DNA of 64,000 nucleotides. Origin: Actibacterium lipolyticum (lineage in GTDB: Bacteria > Pseudomonadota > Alphaproteobacteria > Rhodobacterales > Rhodobacteraceae). This document shows positions 7,680-16,806 of the stretch, piece by piece. The position numbers and the translations under genes are program-made. Each line of letters starts with the position of its first letter. The first letter of the stretch is position 1. Where the stretch lies: NCBI RefSeq assembly GCF_900184935.1, contig NZ_FXYE01000002.1, positions 124,001 through 188,000 of the forward strand, given 5' to 3'. Under the pieces are notes generated by a model. It was not told the origin of the DNA. It was given only the letters and a program-made list of their open reading frames with translations, and ran no database searches.

Positions 7680-8831
7680 CTATTGGTTAGCCCGCTCTGC
7701 CTCAATCTTCCGCCACTCGGCCACGTTGCGGTTATGCTCTTCCAAGGTCACGGCAAACGCGTGCCCCCCGGTGCCATCGGCCACAAAGAAGATGTAATCC
7801 GTCGTATCCGGGTGCAACGCAGCCTCGATAGAGGCGCGGCCTGGGTTGGCGATCGGCGTGGGCGGCAGCCCTTCGATGACATAGGTGTTATAAGGCGTCG
7901 CGCGACGCAGTTCGCTTTGGCGAATACCACGACCAAGCGCGCCCTGCCCGTTGGTGATGCCATAGATCACGGTCGGGTCCGTCTGCAGACGAATACCTTG
8001 GCGCAAGCGGTTCACAAATACGCTGGCAACCTGACGTCGCTCTTCGGGCACGCCGGTTTCCTTTTCGACGATAGAGGCAAGCACCATCGCCTCTTCGGGG
8101 CTGGCCAAGGGCAGATCTTCGTCGCGCGCCTGCCACAGCTCGGCCAGCAGCGCGGCCTGGCTCTCTTCCATCCGCGCGATCAACGCGGCCCGCTCAGAGC
8201 CTCGCACAACCTCATAGCTGTCGGGGGCAAGCGCACCTTCGGCGGGCACCTCAACCGAACCGGTCAGGAACTCAGCTTCTTTCAGCTCTTCAACAACCTG
8301 CCAGCTGGTCACGCCTTCGGCCAGCGTCACGCGGTAACGGGTGTCGCTTTCGCTGGTGACGGCTGTGTATTCCGCGGGAACCTCTTCCACGCCCGGCTCA
8401 AACGCAACAACTTCGACATAGCGGTTGGTCGCGGGGTCAAGTTCACGCACCTGCAACTTGGCGCTCAGCACACCAATGCGGAAGTTCACTTCGGTACCAC
8501 AGGTGGACCGGCCACTGCGCGTGATCGTGTCGATGATGCTTTCCATCGACGCGCCCGGCTCCACCAAATAGCTGCCCGCTTTAAGTTGGCTGGCCTTGTC
8601 GGTGTAATCCGCCCCGGCCCGGAAAATGCCCGGGCTGGAAATCGCCCCCTGATCCGCAAGTTCATTAGACACGCGGCGCATATTTGACCCGCTTTCGACC
8701 CTTAGACAGATTGCCTGTTCCAATGGTCCGGGATTGGTGAATTCACCCTTCCCCCAAATCACCATCCCCCCTGCCAACAGCAACAGAGCGATGAAAAGCG
8801 TCAAAGCGTTAGAGGCCAAATTGCGCCACAT
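7680..8831 (-). CDS. mltG: Endolytic murein transglycosylase MltG
   Basis: A 383-residue YceG-family protein that cuts nascent glycan strands and so helps end peptidoglycan polymerisation. Residues 6-26 form a single N-terminal membrane anchor, and the catalytic domain is periplasmic. The catalytic glutamate is Glu256 in [10 protein letters not shown], followed by the family sequences [24 protein letters not shown] and [10 protein letters not shown]. The gene starts four bases after the fabF stop, with AAGG inside the fabF end as ribosome site. The fabF-mltG order is common in alphaproteobacteria. Confidence 0.95.
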   Translation of the reverse strand: MWRNLASNALTLFIALLLLAGGMVIWGKGEFTNPGPLEQAICLRVESGSNMRRVSNELADQGAISSPGIFRAGADYTDKASQLKAGSYLVEPGASMESIIDTITRSGRSTCGTEVNFRIGVLSAKLQVRELDPATNRYVEVVAFEPGVEEVPAEYTAVTSESDTRYRVTLAEGVTSWQVVEELKEAEFLTGSVEVPAEGALAPDSYEVVRGSERAALIARMEESQAALLAELWQARDEDLPLASPEEAMVLASIVEKETGVPEERRQVASVFVNRLRQGIRLQTDPTVIYGITNGQGALGRGIRQSELRRATPYNTYVIEGLPPTPIANPGRASIEAALHPDTTDYIFFVADGTGGHAFAVTLEEHNRNVAEWRKIEAERANQ

Positions 8832-8835
8832 GTGT

Positions 8836-10092
8836 TCAGACCTTGCCCATAATCAGCGACGCGTTGGTGCCGCCAAAGCCAAAGGAGTTCGACAACGCGA
8901 TGTTGATTTCACGCGGCTGCGCTTCGTTCGGCGCAAGGTTCAGCGTGGTTTCAACAGCGGGCGTATCAAGGTTGATCGTCGGCGGCGCGACCTGATCACG
9001 GATCGCCAAGATCGAAAAGATCGCTTCGACCGCGCCAGCCGCACCCAACAAGTGGCCCGTGCAAGACTTGGTCGACGACATGGTCGCCTTAGCCGCCGCA
9101 TTGCCCATCAGCCGCTCAACCGCGCCCAATTCAATCGTGTCGGCCATGGTGGATGTACCATGTGCGTTGATATAGTCGATGTCACTGGGCTGAAGGCCCG
9201 CACGTTTCAACGCCGCGCGCATAGACCGTTCGCCGCCCTCGCCGCTCTCTGCCGGGGCGGTGATGTGATAGGCGTCGCCCGACAGGCCATACCCCAGAAC
9301 CTCGCCATAGATTTTCGCACCGCGCGCCTTGGCGTGTTCGTATTCTTCCAGAACAACCACACCCGCGCCCTCGCCCATCACGAAACCATCGCGGTCTGCA
9401 TCATAGGGGCGGCTGGCCTTGGATGGGTCATCCTCGCGTTTGGTCGAAAGCGCCTTACAGGCGTTGAAACCAGCAATCCCGATTTCCGAGATTGGGCTTT
9501 CCGCACCACCGGCTAGCATCACATCCGCGTCGCCCCACTGGATCAACCGCGCGGCATCGCCGATGGCATGCGCGCCCGTTGAACAAGCGGTCACAACCGC
9601 GTGGTTTGGCCCTTTGAACCCGTAACGGATCGAAACCTGCCCAGACAGCAGGTTGATCAACGCACTTGGGATAAAGAACGGTGAAACGCGGCGCGGGCCA
9701 CGCTCTTTGATCAGAACAGCCGTTTCCGCGATCGAGGAAAGCCCCCCAATACCCGAACCGATCATAACGCCGGTGCGTTCCAATGCCTCGGTGTCGGTCG
9801 GTGCCCAGCCGGAATCCTTTACCGCCTGATCCGCAGCTGCCATTCCGTACAGAATAAAGTCATCCACCTTGCGGCGGTCCTTCGGCTCCATCCAGTCATC
9901 GGCATTGAACGTGCCGTCGCTGCCATCGCCAAGCGGAATTTCACAAGCATATTTCGTGGTGACATTGGACGCATCAAACCGTTTGATCAGGCCAGCGCCC
10001 GATTGCCCGGCCAACAGCCGCTTCCAAGTCTCTTCAACCCCACATGCCAGCGGGGAGACCATCCCCAGCCCGGTGACGACCACACGACGCAT
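8836..10092 (-). CDS. fabF: 3-oxoacyl-ACP synthase II, FabF
   Basis: A 418-residue condensing enzyme that elongates acyl-ACP with malonyl-ACP in fatty acid synthesis. The Cys-His-His triad is Cys170 (VTACSTGAH), His311 (NAHGTST) and His347 (CTGHLLGAAGAVE). The start MRRVVVTGLGMVSP is fixed by AGGAGGAG just upstream; the longer frame is not needed. It would normally follow acpP directly, but here an opposite-strand gene and a terminator separate them, so fabF-mltG must have its own promoter in 10093-10241. Confidence 0.97.
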   Translation of the reverse strand: MRRVVVTGLGMVSPLACGVEETWKRLLAGQSGAGLIKRFDASNVTTKYACEIPLGDGSDGTFNADDWMEPKDRRKVDDFILYGMAAADQAVKDSGWAPTDTEALERTGVMIGSGIGGLSSIAETAVLIKERGPRRVSPFFIPSALINLLSGQVSIRYGFKGPNHAVVTACSTGAHAIGDAARLIQWGDADVMLAGGAESPISEIGIAGFNACKALSTKREDDPSKASRPYDADRDGFVMGEGAGVVVLEEYEHAKARGAKIYGEVLGYGLSGDAYHITAPAESGEGGERSMRAALKRAGLQPSDIDYINAHGTSTMADTIELGAVERLMGNAAAKATMSSTKSCTGHLLGAAGAVEAIFSILAIRDQVAPPTINLDTPAVETTLNLAPNEAQPREINIALSNSFGFGGTNASLIMGKV

Positions 10093-10241
10093 ATTCTGCT
10101 CCTCCTGCCTTAGGCTTATTGCCGCCCCTGATACCTTGGTTTGAACGACAGGGGCAAGAGGATGCGAAACAGCGGCCTGTTTTTGCTGATCGCCCACGCG
10201 AAGTTATTTCTTGGCACCTAGGGTCATGTTAGACTTGAGGG

Positions 10242-10697
10242 ATGAGCCACACCCTGTCCATCACCCGTGTTCTTGATGCGCCGCGCAGCGCCATCTGGCG
10301 CTGCTGGACAGAGGCTGACCTGCTGAAGCAATGGTTCTGCCCCAAACCATGGACCGTCCCACACGCAGAATGTGACGCGCGCCCCGGTGGCCGGATGAAC
10401 ATCACCATGGCCGGCCCTGATAAAGAGCGGATCGAAACCATCGGCAGCTATCTGCTGGTCACCCCGATGACCCGCCTGATCTTTTCCGATGCCTATGGCG
10501 AAGGTTTCATGCCCCGCCCCAACAGTTTCATGACCGGGGTTGTGGACCTGTCTGACGCCGATGACGGCAAAACCCAAATAATCTGGGCGGCCCGGCATAC
10601 ATCTGCCGAAGACCGTCAGGCGCATCTTGATATGGGGTTCGAACAGGGCTGGAACGCTGCCGCCGATCAATTGAATGAACTGGCGCGTTCGCTTTAG
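10242..10697 (+). CDS. SRPBCC / AHSA1-family protein
   Basis: A 151-residue protein of the AHSA1 (Aha1 C-terminal-like) branch of the START/SRPBCC fold. Typical sequences are ITRVLDAPRSAIWRCWTEADLLKQWFCPKPWTV at the N terminus and MGFEQGWNAAADQLNEL at the C terminus, with GGRMNITMAGP in the middle. These proteins bind hydrophobic ligands, but substrates are mostly unknown. It lies on the plus strand inside a minus-strand fatty acid cluster, between fabF and acpP, which suggests insertion into an ancestral operon. A weak GAGGG precedes the ATG. Confidence 0.88.
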   Translation: MSHTLSITRVLDAPRSAIWRCWTEADLLKQWFCPKPWTVPHAECDARPGGRMNITMAGPDKERIETIGSYLLVTPMTRLIFSDAYGEGFMPRPNSFMTGVVDLSDADDGKTQIIWAARHTSAEDRQAHLDMGFEQGWNAAADQLNELARSL

Positions 10698-10719
10698 GCC
10701 ACCAATAGGCCCAGAATCA

Positions 10720-10747
10720 AAAACGGCGCCGCAGTGGGCGCCGTTTT
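10720..10747. terminator. Bidirectional intrinsic terminator
   Basis: An 11-base-pair stem (AAAACGGCGCC with GGCGCCGTTTT) and a short loop, with A residues on one side and T residues on the other, so it can work in both directions. It separates the convergent SRPBCC gene and acpP, and ends the fabD-fabG-acpP transcript before fabF. Confidence 0.85.
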
Positions 10748-10771
10748 CGTGTTCTTCAAAGAAAGCTTAAC

Positions 10772-11005
10772 TTAGGAAGCTTCAGTGATGAATTTGACTG
10801 CATCGCCGAACGTCTGAATAGTTTCGGCAGCGTCGTCAGGAATCTCGATACCAAACTCTTCTTCAAAAGCCATTACCAGCTCAACGGTGTCCAGGCTGTC
10901 TGCGCCCAGGTCGTCGATGAAAGATGCGTTTTCAGCAACCTTGTCTTCTTCAACACCAAGGTGCTCGACAACGATCTTTTTAACGCGATCTGCGATGTCG
11001 CTCAT
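10772..11005 (-). CDS. acpP: Acyl carrier protein
   Basis: A 77-residue acidic acyl carrier protein. The phosphopantetheine attachment serine is Ser37 in [19 protein letters not shown]. It carries growing acyl chains in the cytoplasm for the Fab enzymes encoded around it and for lipid synthesis. It is followed by a bidirectional terminator and preceded by a 159-base gap from fabG, which may hold its own promoter for the high expression this protein needs. Confidence 0.98.
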   Translation of the reverse strand: MSDIADRVKKIVVEHLGVEEDKVAENASFIDDLGADSLDTVELVMAFEEEFGIEIPDDAAETIQTFGDAVKFITEAS

Positions 11006-11164
11006 ATCAATTCCTCATTCGTCTCGGGCACAACGCCCGTTTCTTGCTATTGGTCCGTTGGACCGCTCCATTGCCAGGCGCGACGGCCCAAGCGGCTAAT
11101 TCTGCGCCGCTATAGCATATCGCACCCTCAAGGCAAACGCTTTCACTGATTTACAGCCTGCGAT

Positions 11165-11902
11165 TTAAAGCATGGCCATCCCGCCGTTCACATGCAAGGT
11201 CGCCCCTGTGACATAAGCGGCTTCAGCACTGGAAAGATATGTCACGGCTGCGCCGATCTCTGCCGGGTCGCCCATACGACCGGCGGGAACTTGCACAAGG
11301 ATCTTATCTTTTTGATCGTCGTTCAGCTTGTCGGTCATCGCGGTGGTGATGAAACCGGGGGCAACGCAGTTCACCGTGATGCCACGGCTTGCGACCTCGT
11401 ACGCCAGCGATTTCGACATACCAACCAGCCCCGCCTTAGCAGCGGCATAGTTGCCCTGCCCCGGGTTACCCGTTGCGCCAACAACCGATGTGATATTCAC
11501 GATCCGGCCCCAGCGCGCCTTCATCATGCCGCGCAGAACGCCGCGACACAGGCGCATGCTGGCCGTCAGGTTCACGTCCAGAACGGTTTGCCATTCTTCA
11601 TCGCTCATCCGCATGAAAAGGTTATCGCGGGTGATCCCGGCGTTGTTCACCAGAATATCGACCGAACCCATCGCCTCTGCGGCCTGTTTGGGCAGCGCGG
11701 TCAGCGCCTCTGCATCGCTGAGGTTACAGGGCAGGATATGCGCCCGTTCGCCCAGTTCTGCGGCCAAAGCCTCCAGCGGTTCAACGCGGGTGCCGGACAG
11801 ACCGACCGTTGCACCCTGTGCGTGCAATGCCTTGGCGATTGCCCCACCGATGCCACCCGAAGCGCCAGTTACCAGCGCGTTTTTTCCTGTTAAATCAAAC
11901 AT
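11165..11902 (-). CDS. fabG: 3-oxoacyl-ACP reductase FabG
   Basis: A 245-residue short-chain dehydrogenase that reduces 3-oxoacyl-ACP with NADPH. The nucleotide-binding motif is GASGGIG at 13-19, NNAG is at 86-89, and the catalytic residues are Ser139, Tyr152 and Lys156 (NYAAAK). The start MFDLTGKN has GAGGA five bases upstream. It lies eight bases after fabD and belongs to the same operon. The neighbours (fabD, acpP) make FabG more likely than another short-chain dehydrogenase. Confidence 0.97.
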   Translation of the reverse strand: MFDLTGKNALVTGASGGIGGAIAKALHAQGATVGLSGTRVEPLEALAAELGERAHILPCNLSDAEALTALPKQAAEAMGSVDILVNNAGITRDNLFMRMSDEEWQTVLDVNLTASMRLCRGVLRGMMKARWGRIVNITSVVGATGNPGQGNYAAAKAGLVGMSKSLAYEVASRGITVNCVAPGFITTAMTDKLNDDQKDKILVQVPAGRMGDPAEIGAAVTYLSSAEAAYVTGATLHVNGGMAML

Positions 11903-11910
11903 ATCAGTCC

Positions 11911-12849
11911 TCAACCAATGCTTTCAGCGGCTGCTTTAACGTCTTCTGGTGTGCCAATCGCACGCGAGGCGGCAGACCGGTCGATCCGGCGGATCATCCC
12001 CGACAAAGCCTTACCCGCGCCAATTTCCCAGAACTCGGTCACACCTTTGCCGACCATCCATTCAACCGACTCGCGCCAGCGAACCGAACCCGTCACCTGA
12101 TCCACCAACAGCGACCGGATGGTGGCCGGTGCGCTGACATCATGGGCCAGAACGTTTGCCACCAACGGAACCGTTGGGCGGCTGATCTCCACCGCGCCCA
12201 AGGCCTCTGCCATGACGCGGGCTGCGGGGGCCATCAGTTCGCAATGGAACGGTGCGCTTACGGGCAACAGAACCGCACGTTTGGCGCCCTTGCCCTTGGC
12301 GATCTCAACCGCGCGCTCAACCGCTTCGCGGTGGCCCGACACGACAACCTGACCGGGGTCGTTGTCATTTGCGGCCTGACAGACCTGATCGTGGCTGGCT
12401 TCTTTAGCGACCTCTTGGGCCGTGGCGAAATCCAGACCCAACAGCGCGGCCATTGCCCCGACACCAACTGGCACGGCCTCTTGCATGGCCTTGCCGCGCG
12501 TGCGCAACAGGCGGGCGGCATCGGCCACACCAATCGCACCAGCCGCAGCCAGCGCCGAATATTCACCCAGGGAATGCCCTGCAACATAAGACGCAGCTTC
12601 AATCGTAACGCCTTCGGACTCTAGCGCGCGCATCGCGGCCAAGGATGTCGCCATCAACGCGGGCTGCGCGTTCTGTGTCAGGGTCAGCGTGTCTTGCTCC
12701 CCCTCCCAGATCAGGGCGGAAAGCTTTTCGCCCAACGCCTCGTCCACCTCGTCGAACACGGCTTTTGACGCCGGATAGGCATCGGCCAAGGCCTTGCCCA
12801 TGCCAATGGTCTGTGCCCCTTGGCCCGGAAATACGAATGCTCGGGTCAT
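11911..12849 (-). CDS. fabD: Malonyl-CoA:ACP transacylase FabD
   Basis: A 312-residue transacylase that loads malonyl groups onto ACP. The nucleophile is Ser93 in GHSLGEYSALAAAG, the N terminus has FVFPGQGAQ, and the conserved histidine is in the SAPFHCELM region. The ATG at 12849 has a strong GGGGGAG ribosome site; an upstream in-frame start is not supported. First gene of fabD-fabG-acpP, whose promoter should lie in 12850-12926. Confidence 0.97.
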   Translation of the reverse strand: MTRAFVFPGQGAQTIGMGKALADAYPASKAVFDEVDEALGEKLSALIWEGEQDTLTLTQNAQPALMATSLAAMRALESEGVTIEAASYVAGHSLGEYSALAAAGAIGVADAARLLRTRGKAMQEAVPVGVGAMAALLGLDFATAQEVAKEASHDQVCQAANDNDPGQVVVSGHREAVERAVEIAKGKGAKRAVLLPVSAPFHCELMAPAARVMAEALGAVEISRPTVPLVANVLAHDVSAPATIRSLLVDQVTGSVRWRESVEWMVGKGVTEFWEIGAGKALSGMIRRIDRSAASRAIGTPEDVKAAAESIG

Positions 12850-12926
12850 GCTGCTCCCCCTTTTTTGAGCTTTGTTGCGCAAGGGTCTATCGCCTTGCCC
12901 CTGCGTTCACAAGCGAAACGACGGCG

Positions 12927-13817
12927 TTAAGGACGGGCAAGAAACTCAATCGCGGTGCGATCTTCGACCTCGTCAGCCTCTATATTTGCCACGTTGCGCC
13001 GCACCCGTGCGGCGTGGCGGCTGGCGTCCACGCTTTTGTTAGAACCGCGCGCGATTTTCGCCGCAAGTTCCTGTTCAGAGCGCGTGTAATAGTGGTTCAG
13101 CTGAATGGCCTGTGCCGAATAAAACGCAGGATCGGTGCGGCCCTTGTTCGGGAACTGTTGGCCCCGGTCGTTACAGGTGATCGCCTTGCCGTCCACCTCA
13201 TAGCTGTGGACCTTAACGGCCGTCACGCGGCACGGATCAACGATCACCTTGAAGTTGGTCACGCCCCGCGCCCCGCTAAGCGGATCTGCGGCGCGGCGCG
13301 TGTAGTTGGCCACCACGCCGCCTTCGGGCGGCACCTGATGCCCGTTGCGCCCAAAATTGTGCCACGGCAAAGAGATTGAGGCGCAGCCCCCTAGACCCGC
13401 CAATGCCTCTGGCAGGCTGGCCGCGCTTTTGGGCACCAGAAACTCATCCGCATCGATACAGGCCATCCACCTGTATTGCCCGCCAAAGTTTCGAATAGCA
13501 TGGGCATAGGCCAAAACCTGATTGTGCAGCTCGCGCCCGGATGGCCCGTCACTAAGCCGCTGATCCCACGGGATAACCGTAACCCTATCGCCCAAGGCAT
13601 CGCGCAAGACCTCCAGCGTGTTGTCCGTGCAGCCATTGTCATAGACATAAACGTGCGACACGCCGGCCTTCATATGAAACCGGGCCCATTCCCCAATATG
13701 GCGGGCTTCGTCTTTCACGATCAGAACCAGCGCCAGACCAGTGCGTTCCGGGCGTTCTTTGGGCGGGGTAAGCGCCAGCTTGGTGATAGGTTTGCGTGAA
13801 AATAACGCGCCGAACAT
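12927..13817 (-). CDS. Family 2/92-like glycosyltransferase
   Basis: A 296-residue protein of the Glyco_tranf_2_4 (DUF23/GT92-like) type common in Rhodobacterales. LALVLIVKDEARHIGEWARFHMKAGV is the typical N-terminal nucleotide-sugar region, CIDADEFL is the DxD-like metal-binding motif, and LNHYYTRS is a conserved late segment. No membrane segment or signal is visible, so it is probably cytoplasmic and acts on an envelope or capsular glycan. The ATG at 13817 is preferred over one five codons upstream because GGGAGG is well placed. The acceptor is unknown. Confidence 0.85.
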   Translation of the reverse strand: MFGALFSRKPITKLALTPPKERPERTGLALVLIVKDEARHIGEWARFHMKAGVSHVYVYDNGCTDNTLEVLRDALGDRVTVIPWDQRLSDGPSGRELHNQVLAYAHAIRNFGGQYRWMACIDADEFLVPKSAASLPEALAGLGGCASISLPWHNFGRNGHQVPPEGGVVANYTRRAADPLSGARGVTNFKVIVDPCRVTAVKVHSYEVDGKAITCNDRGQQFPNKGRTDPAFYSAQAIQLNHYYTRSEQELAAKIARGSNKSVDASRHAARVRRNVANIEADEVEDRTAIEFLARP

Positions 13818-13901
13818 TGAAAAGCCTCCCATGGCTATGGAAGGCTCTTACAATCTGATTGAACGACTTTCCAGAACAGCCGCATGATTTAGCGGATCGG
13901 G

Positions 13902-14477
13902 CTAAGCCGCAACGCGACGCAACCTGCGGCCCACGCGCTCCCAGCCATCCATTTTGACGACGGAGGGGCGGAACTCATCGACCAGACGGTCATGAAGTGC
14001 ACGAAGGTTATCTTCGCGTCCGCAGGCGACTTGAATAACCTCTTCGCTGTCCATGACCCGCACGAACAGACCAGCCGCCCCGCCCGGCTTTTCAGCACGT
14101 TTGATAAAGGTGGATCTGATTTCATAGAACGGCAGCGTGCGTTCGCTGTTCACCGAACCCCGGCGCGTTCGCACAAAGAGGCGCAGCTGATTGCGCACGA
14201 AGTCAATCTCGGTTTCAAGCTTCGCGCTTTGCCCTGAAAACCAGTAGTAGCCAAGCATAGGCACGGACACAAAAGCAGCCGAAGCCATGTGAACACCGAA
14301 CCCTGCCTCAATTCCTGCCTGTACATGCGGAGACAACAGCCCCGCCGCCGCTGAAAGCACGATCACACCTGCAGCTATACCTGTCGGAAGATCCGCATTC
14401 ACACGCGACCGCGCCGAAGGGGCCTTCGTGCAGACCACGTAACCCCAGGCTTTTTTATTTAACACAATCTCTGACAA
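13902..14477 (-). CDS. Membrane protein of unknown function
   Basis: A 191-residue protein I cannot assign. Two hydrophobic segments at about residues 32-50 (GIAAGVIVLSAAAGLL) and 62-80 (VHMASAAFVSVPMLGYYWF) form a hairpin near the N terminus. They are followed by a cytoplasmic domain of about 100 residues with LETEIDFVRNQLRLFVRTRRG and ERTLPFYEIRSTFIKRAE, which looks like a small beta-rich, possibly PH-like, module. It stands alone between the glycosyltransferase and the divergent ribosomal operon. Confidence 0.7.
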   Translation of the reverse strand: MSEIVLNKKAWGYVVCTKAPSARSRVNADLPTGIAAGVIVLSAAAGLLSPHVQAGIEAGFGVHMASAAFVSVPMLGYYWFSGQSAKLETEIDFVRNQLRLFVRTRRGSVNSERTLPFYEIRSTFIKRAEKPGGAAGLFVRVMDSEEVIQVACGREDNLRALHDRLVDEFRPSVVKMDGWERVGRRLRRVAA

Positions 14478-14672
14478 TTTTACGTCCTACCCATACCGCC
14501 GGACCATGAACGTGTTTCACACGCTGCTTCCGGCCTCTTTTTTACTAAATACAACTTTACGGGGAAAAATGTCGGGAATTTGTCAGATTGAGCCCCATTT
14601 CGCGGCATGGTTGCATGACTGTAAACAATACACCCGTGAGGGCCCGCAATGGCACCCGTTTATCCGCAAGCC

Positions 14673-14700
14673 TTGCGCCACGCCCGCCTGTGTGTATAAG
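14673..14700 (+). promoter_or_regulatory. Candidate sigma-70 promoter of rpsF-rpsR-rplI
   Basis: TTGCGC (14673-14678), a 16-base spacer and TATAAG (14695-14700) give a reasonable housekeeping promoter; transcription would begin near 14707. The rest of the 335-base gap from 14478 shows no convincing gene. An open frame from 14506 to 14793 lacks a ribosome site and protein-like composition. Confidence 0.4.
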
Positions 14701-14707
14701 GGCGCTT

Positions 14708-14762
14708 CCTTCCGCACTTCATGCGAAACCGGTGCAGTCTCTCGTGGGCGGGACGCGGAAGG
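14708..14762 (+). ncRNA. Structured leader before rpsF, possible S6:S18 control element
   Basis: CCTTCCGC (14708-14715) and GCGGAAGG (14755-14762) form a perfect 8-base-pair stem right after the proposed start site. The enclosed loop contains a second small helix and the bases ACCGGTGC. In many bacteria the S6:S18 complex binds a CCG-containing hairpin in the rpsF leader to repress its own operon. The position and the ACCG motif fit this, but I could not check it against the family model. Confidence 0.35.
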
Positions 14763-14812
14763 GTTTGACCCCTGCCCTATGAAATGCACCTGAGAATAGA
14801 ACTGGAGCTCAC

Positions 14813-15166
14813 ATGCCGCTGTATGAGCATGTATTCATCTCGCGTCAGGACCTTTCCAACACGCAAGCTGAAGGCCTTGTTGAACATTTCTCCACAGTAC
14901 TTTCTGACAACGGCGGTTCCGTCGTTGAAAGCGAATACTGGGGCGTTAAGACAATGGCCTACAAGATCAACAAGAACCGTAAAGGCCACTACGCCTTCTT
15001 GAAGACCGATGCACCTGCACCGGCTGTTCAGGAAATGGAGCGTCTGATGCGCCTGCATGACGACGTCATGCGCGTTCTTACCATCCGCGTTGACGAGCAC
15101 GGCGAAAGCCCCTCGGTTCAAATGCAGAAACGTGACGAACGCAGCGAACGCCGCGAACGTCGTTGA
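14813..15166 (+). CDS. rpsF: 30S ribosomal protein S6
   Basis: A 117-residue small-subunit protein that pairs with S18 on 16S rRNA. MPLYEHVFISRQDLS, the central YWGVKTMAYKINKNRKGHYAFL and the arginine-rich C terminus (ERSERRERR) are typical of alphaproteobacterial S6. CTGGAG precedes the start. First gene of rpsF-rpsR-rplI, 29 bases before rpsR. Confidence 0.98.
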   Translation: MPLYEHVFISRQDLSNTQAEGLVEHFSTVLSDNGGSVVESEYWGVKTMAYKINKNRKGHYAFLKTDAPAPAVQEMERLMRLHDDVMRVLTIRVDEHGESPSVQMQKRDERSERRERR

Positions 15167-15195
15167 TCAGCGACCTTAAGGAAAGGATCTAACCA

Positions 15196-15423
15196 ATGGC
15201 TAACAAACCGTTTTTCCGTCGTCGCAAGGTGTGCCCGTTCTCGGGTGATAACGCACCAAAGATCGACTACAAAGACACCCGTCTTCTGCAGCGCTACATC
15301 TCTGAGCGTGGCAAAATCGTGCCTTCGCGCATCACCGCCGTTTCGGCAAAGAAACAGCGTGAGCTGGCCCGTGCGATCAAACGCGCTCGCTTCCTTGCCC
15401 TGCTTCCATACGCCGTGAAGTAA
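15196..15423 (+). CDS. rpsR: 30S ribosomal protein S18
   Basis: A 75-residue protein with the S18 core [51 protein letters not shown] split over the usual helices; the N terminus [13 protein letters not shown] carries the conserved Cys. It binds S6 and the central domain of 16S rRNA. A GGAAAGGA ribosome site precedes the ATG, and it lies 12 bases before rplI. Confidence 0.98.
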   Translation: MANKPFFRRRKVCPFSGDNAPKIDYKDTRLLQRYISERGKIVPSRITAVSAKKQRELARAIKRARFLALLPYAVK

Positions 15424-15435
15424 GGAGCCATACCA

Positions 15436-16059
15436 ATGGAAATCATTCTTCTTGAACGCGTAGCCAAACTTGGCCAGATGGGCGAAGTCGTAAACGTTAA
15501 GGAAGGTTACGCACGTAACTTCCTGCTGCCTCAGGGCAAAGCGCTTCGTGCTAACGCATCTAACATCGCTCGTTTCGAAGCTGAAAAAGCTCAGCTCGAA
15601 GCGACCAACCTTGAAACCAAAAAAGAAGCAGAAGGCCTGGCTGAAAAGCTCGATGGCCAGCAGTTCATCGTGATTCGCTCTGCTTCCGACGCTGGTGCAC
15701 TTTACGGTTCGGTCACACCACGTGACGCGGCCGAAGCTGCGACTGCCGATGGTTTCACAGTTGATCGTAAGCAGGTCATCCTGACCGCTCCGATCAAATA
15801 TCTTGGCCTGCACGACGTTGCTGTTCGCCTGCACCCCGAAGTGACCGTGACGATCAACCTGAACGTCGCCCGCTCCGCGGAAGAAGCAGAACTGCAAGCG
15901 TCCGGCAAATCCATTCAGGAACTGGCCGCAGAAGCAGAAGCTGAAGCAGAATTCGAAATCGCCGAACTGTTCGACGATATCGGTTCCGCTGCCTCGGACG
16001 ACGATGATGATCGTGGCGAAGCAGCTGAAGAAACAGCTTCGGACGAAGACGAGAAGTAA
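15436..16059 (+). CDS. rplI: 50S ribosomal protein L9
   Basis: A 207-residue L9. The N-terminal domain has the signature [22 protein letters not shown], followed by the long connecting helix and the C-terminal rRNA-binding domain. About 55 extra residues follow, very rich in Glu and Asp ([17 protein letters not shown] and a run of Asp). E. coli L9 has about 149 residues; the acidic tail is common in Rhodobacterales and its role is unknown. TAAGGAG ribosome site. Last gene of the operon, followed by a strong terminator. Confidence 0.97.
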   Translation: MEIILLERVAKLGQMGEVVNVKEGYARNFLLPQGKALRANASNIARFEAEKAQLEATNLETKKEAEGLAEKLDGQQFIVIRSASDAGALYGSVTPRDAAEAATADGFTVDRKQVILTAPIKYLGLHDVAVRLHPEVTVTINLNVARSAEEAELQASGKSIQELAAEAEAEAEFEIAELFDDIGSAASDDDDDRGEAAEETASDEDEK

Positions 16060-16083
16060 TCGTTCTTCATCTTTGAAAAGAAG

Positions 16084-16113
16084 GCCGCGCCAGTTATCTG
16101 GCGCGGCTTTTTT
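16084..16113 (+). terminator. Rho-independent terminator of rpsF-rpsR-rplI
   Basis: A perfect 10-base-pair stem, GCCGCGCCAG with CTGGCGCGGC, a four-base loop and six T residues 25 bases after the rplI stop. Confidence 0.95.
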
Positions 16114-16290
16114 GTTGCAAACTACTGAAACCCAACGGTGTTCAGTGTGGGCGTCCAGTGACAATCTTTGCCACACAGACATCGCACACCCAAAAAGCAA
16201 AAGAGGCACAGGAAAACCTACGCCCCTTTGGGAATATCACAGGTTACAAAGGCTTCGGATCGTCCCGGACGCCCCTGTCGCATGTCACTT

Positions 16291-16806
16291 CTATGCGCGG
16301 GCCTTCTTCAAGCGACGCAAACCAGCAACGCCGGCAAGCCCCGACATCAAAAGAAACCCACCTGCCGGTAGGGGCACCGCAGCCACCATCGTCGCCACAG
16401 CCCATGTCTGGACAGTATCAGGTCCCGTAGCATGCCAGAAGGAATGGCCCGAAACAGATGCAAAGAAATCGGATTGAATTTGATTGGTGCCAGTTGGCCC
16501 ATTGGCAAAAAGTGGGCCGAAGGGCTCTCCATAGGCGGTGTAGGGAAGGCCCAGTGTCACGCCGATTTCGTGAGCCAAGTTTTCAGAAAGTCGATAATTT
16601 CCCCACCAAAACTGCGATTCCAACAGCTCTTGATTGTCATTGAAGGTTCCCTCAACCGTGCTGAAGTCATAAGAAACTCCCCCATGCTCGACCGTCACGG
16701 CCGACGCAGGTGTTCCGACAACGGCAAGCCCAATAACAACAGCAGACGCCAGTTTCGCCGCCTGTCGCGCCATCCGCGACGCACCAGCAAATAATTTGAA
16801 ATTCAC
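16291..16806 (-). CDS. VPLPA-CTERM sorting-domain protein
   Basis: A 171-residue exported protein. Residues 1-36 form an N-terminal signal (positive start, then LASAVVIGLAVVGTPASA). The C terminus has VPLPAGGFLLMSGLAGVAGLRRLKKARA split as motif, hydrophobic helix and basic tail, which is the VPLPA-CTERM sorting signal used by rhodobacterial exosortase-type systems. The mature part (about 105 residues, Trp- and Phe-rich) has no domain I recognise. It begins with GTG after a GGGGGGGA ribosome site. Its neighbour also carries the sorting signal; no exosortase is in the window. Confidence 0.85.
   Translation of the reverse strand: MNFKLFAGASRMARQAAKLASAVVIGLAVVGTPASAVTVEHGGVSYDFSTVEGTFNDNQELLESQFWWGNYRLSENLAHEIGVTLGLPYTAYGEPFGPLFANGPTGTNQIQSDFFASVSGHSFWHATGPDTVQTWAVATMVAAVPLPAGGFLLMSGLAGVAGLRRLKKARA

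Noticed and set aside
14506-14793. A 95-codon plus-strand frame before rpsF
   Set aside because: No ribosome site, unusual composition, and it overlaps the rpsF promoter and structured leader.
15118-16209. A 363-codon minus-strand frame opposite rpsR and rplI
   Set aside because: It is antisense to two ribosomal protein genes and is Phe/Cys-rich without domains.
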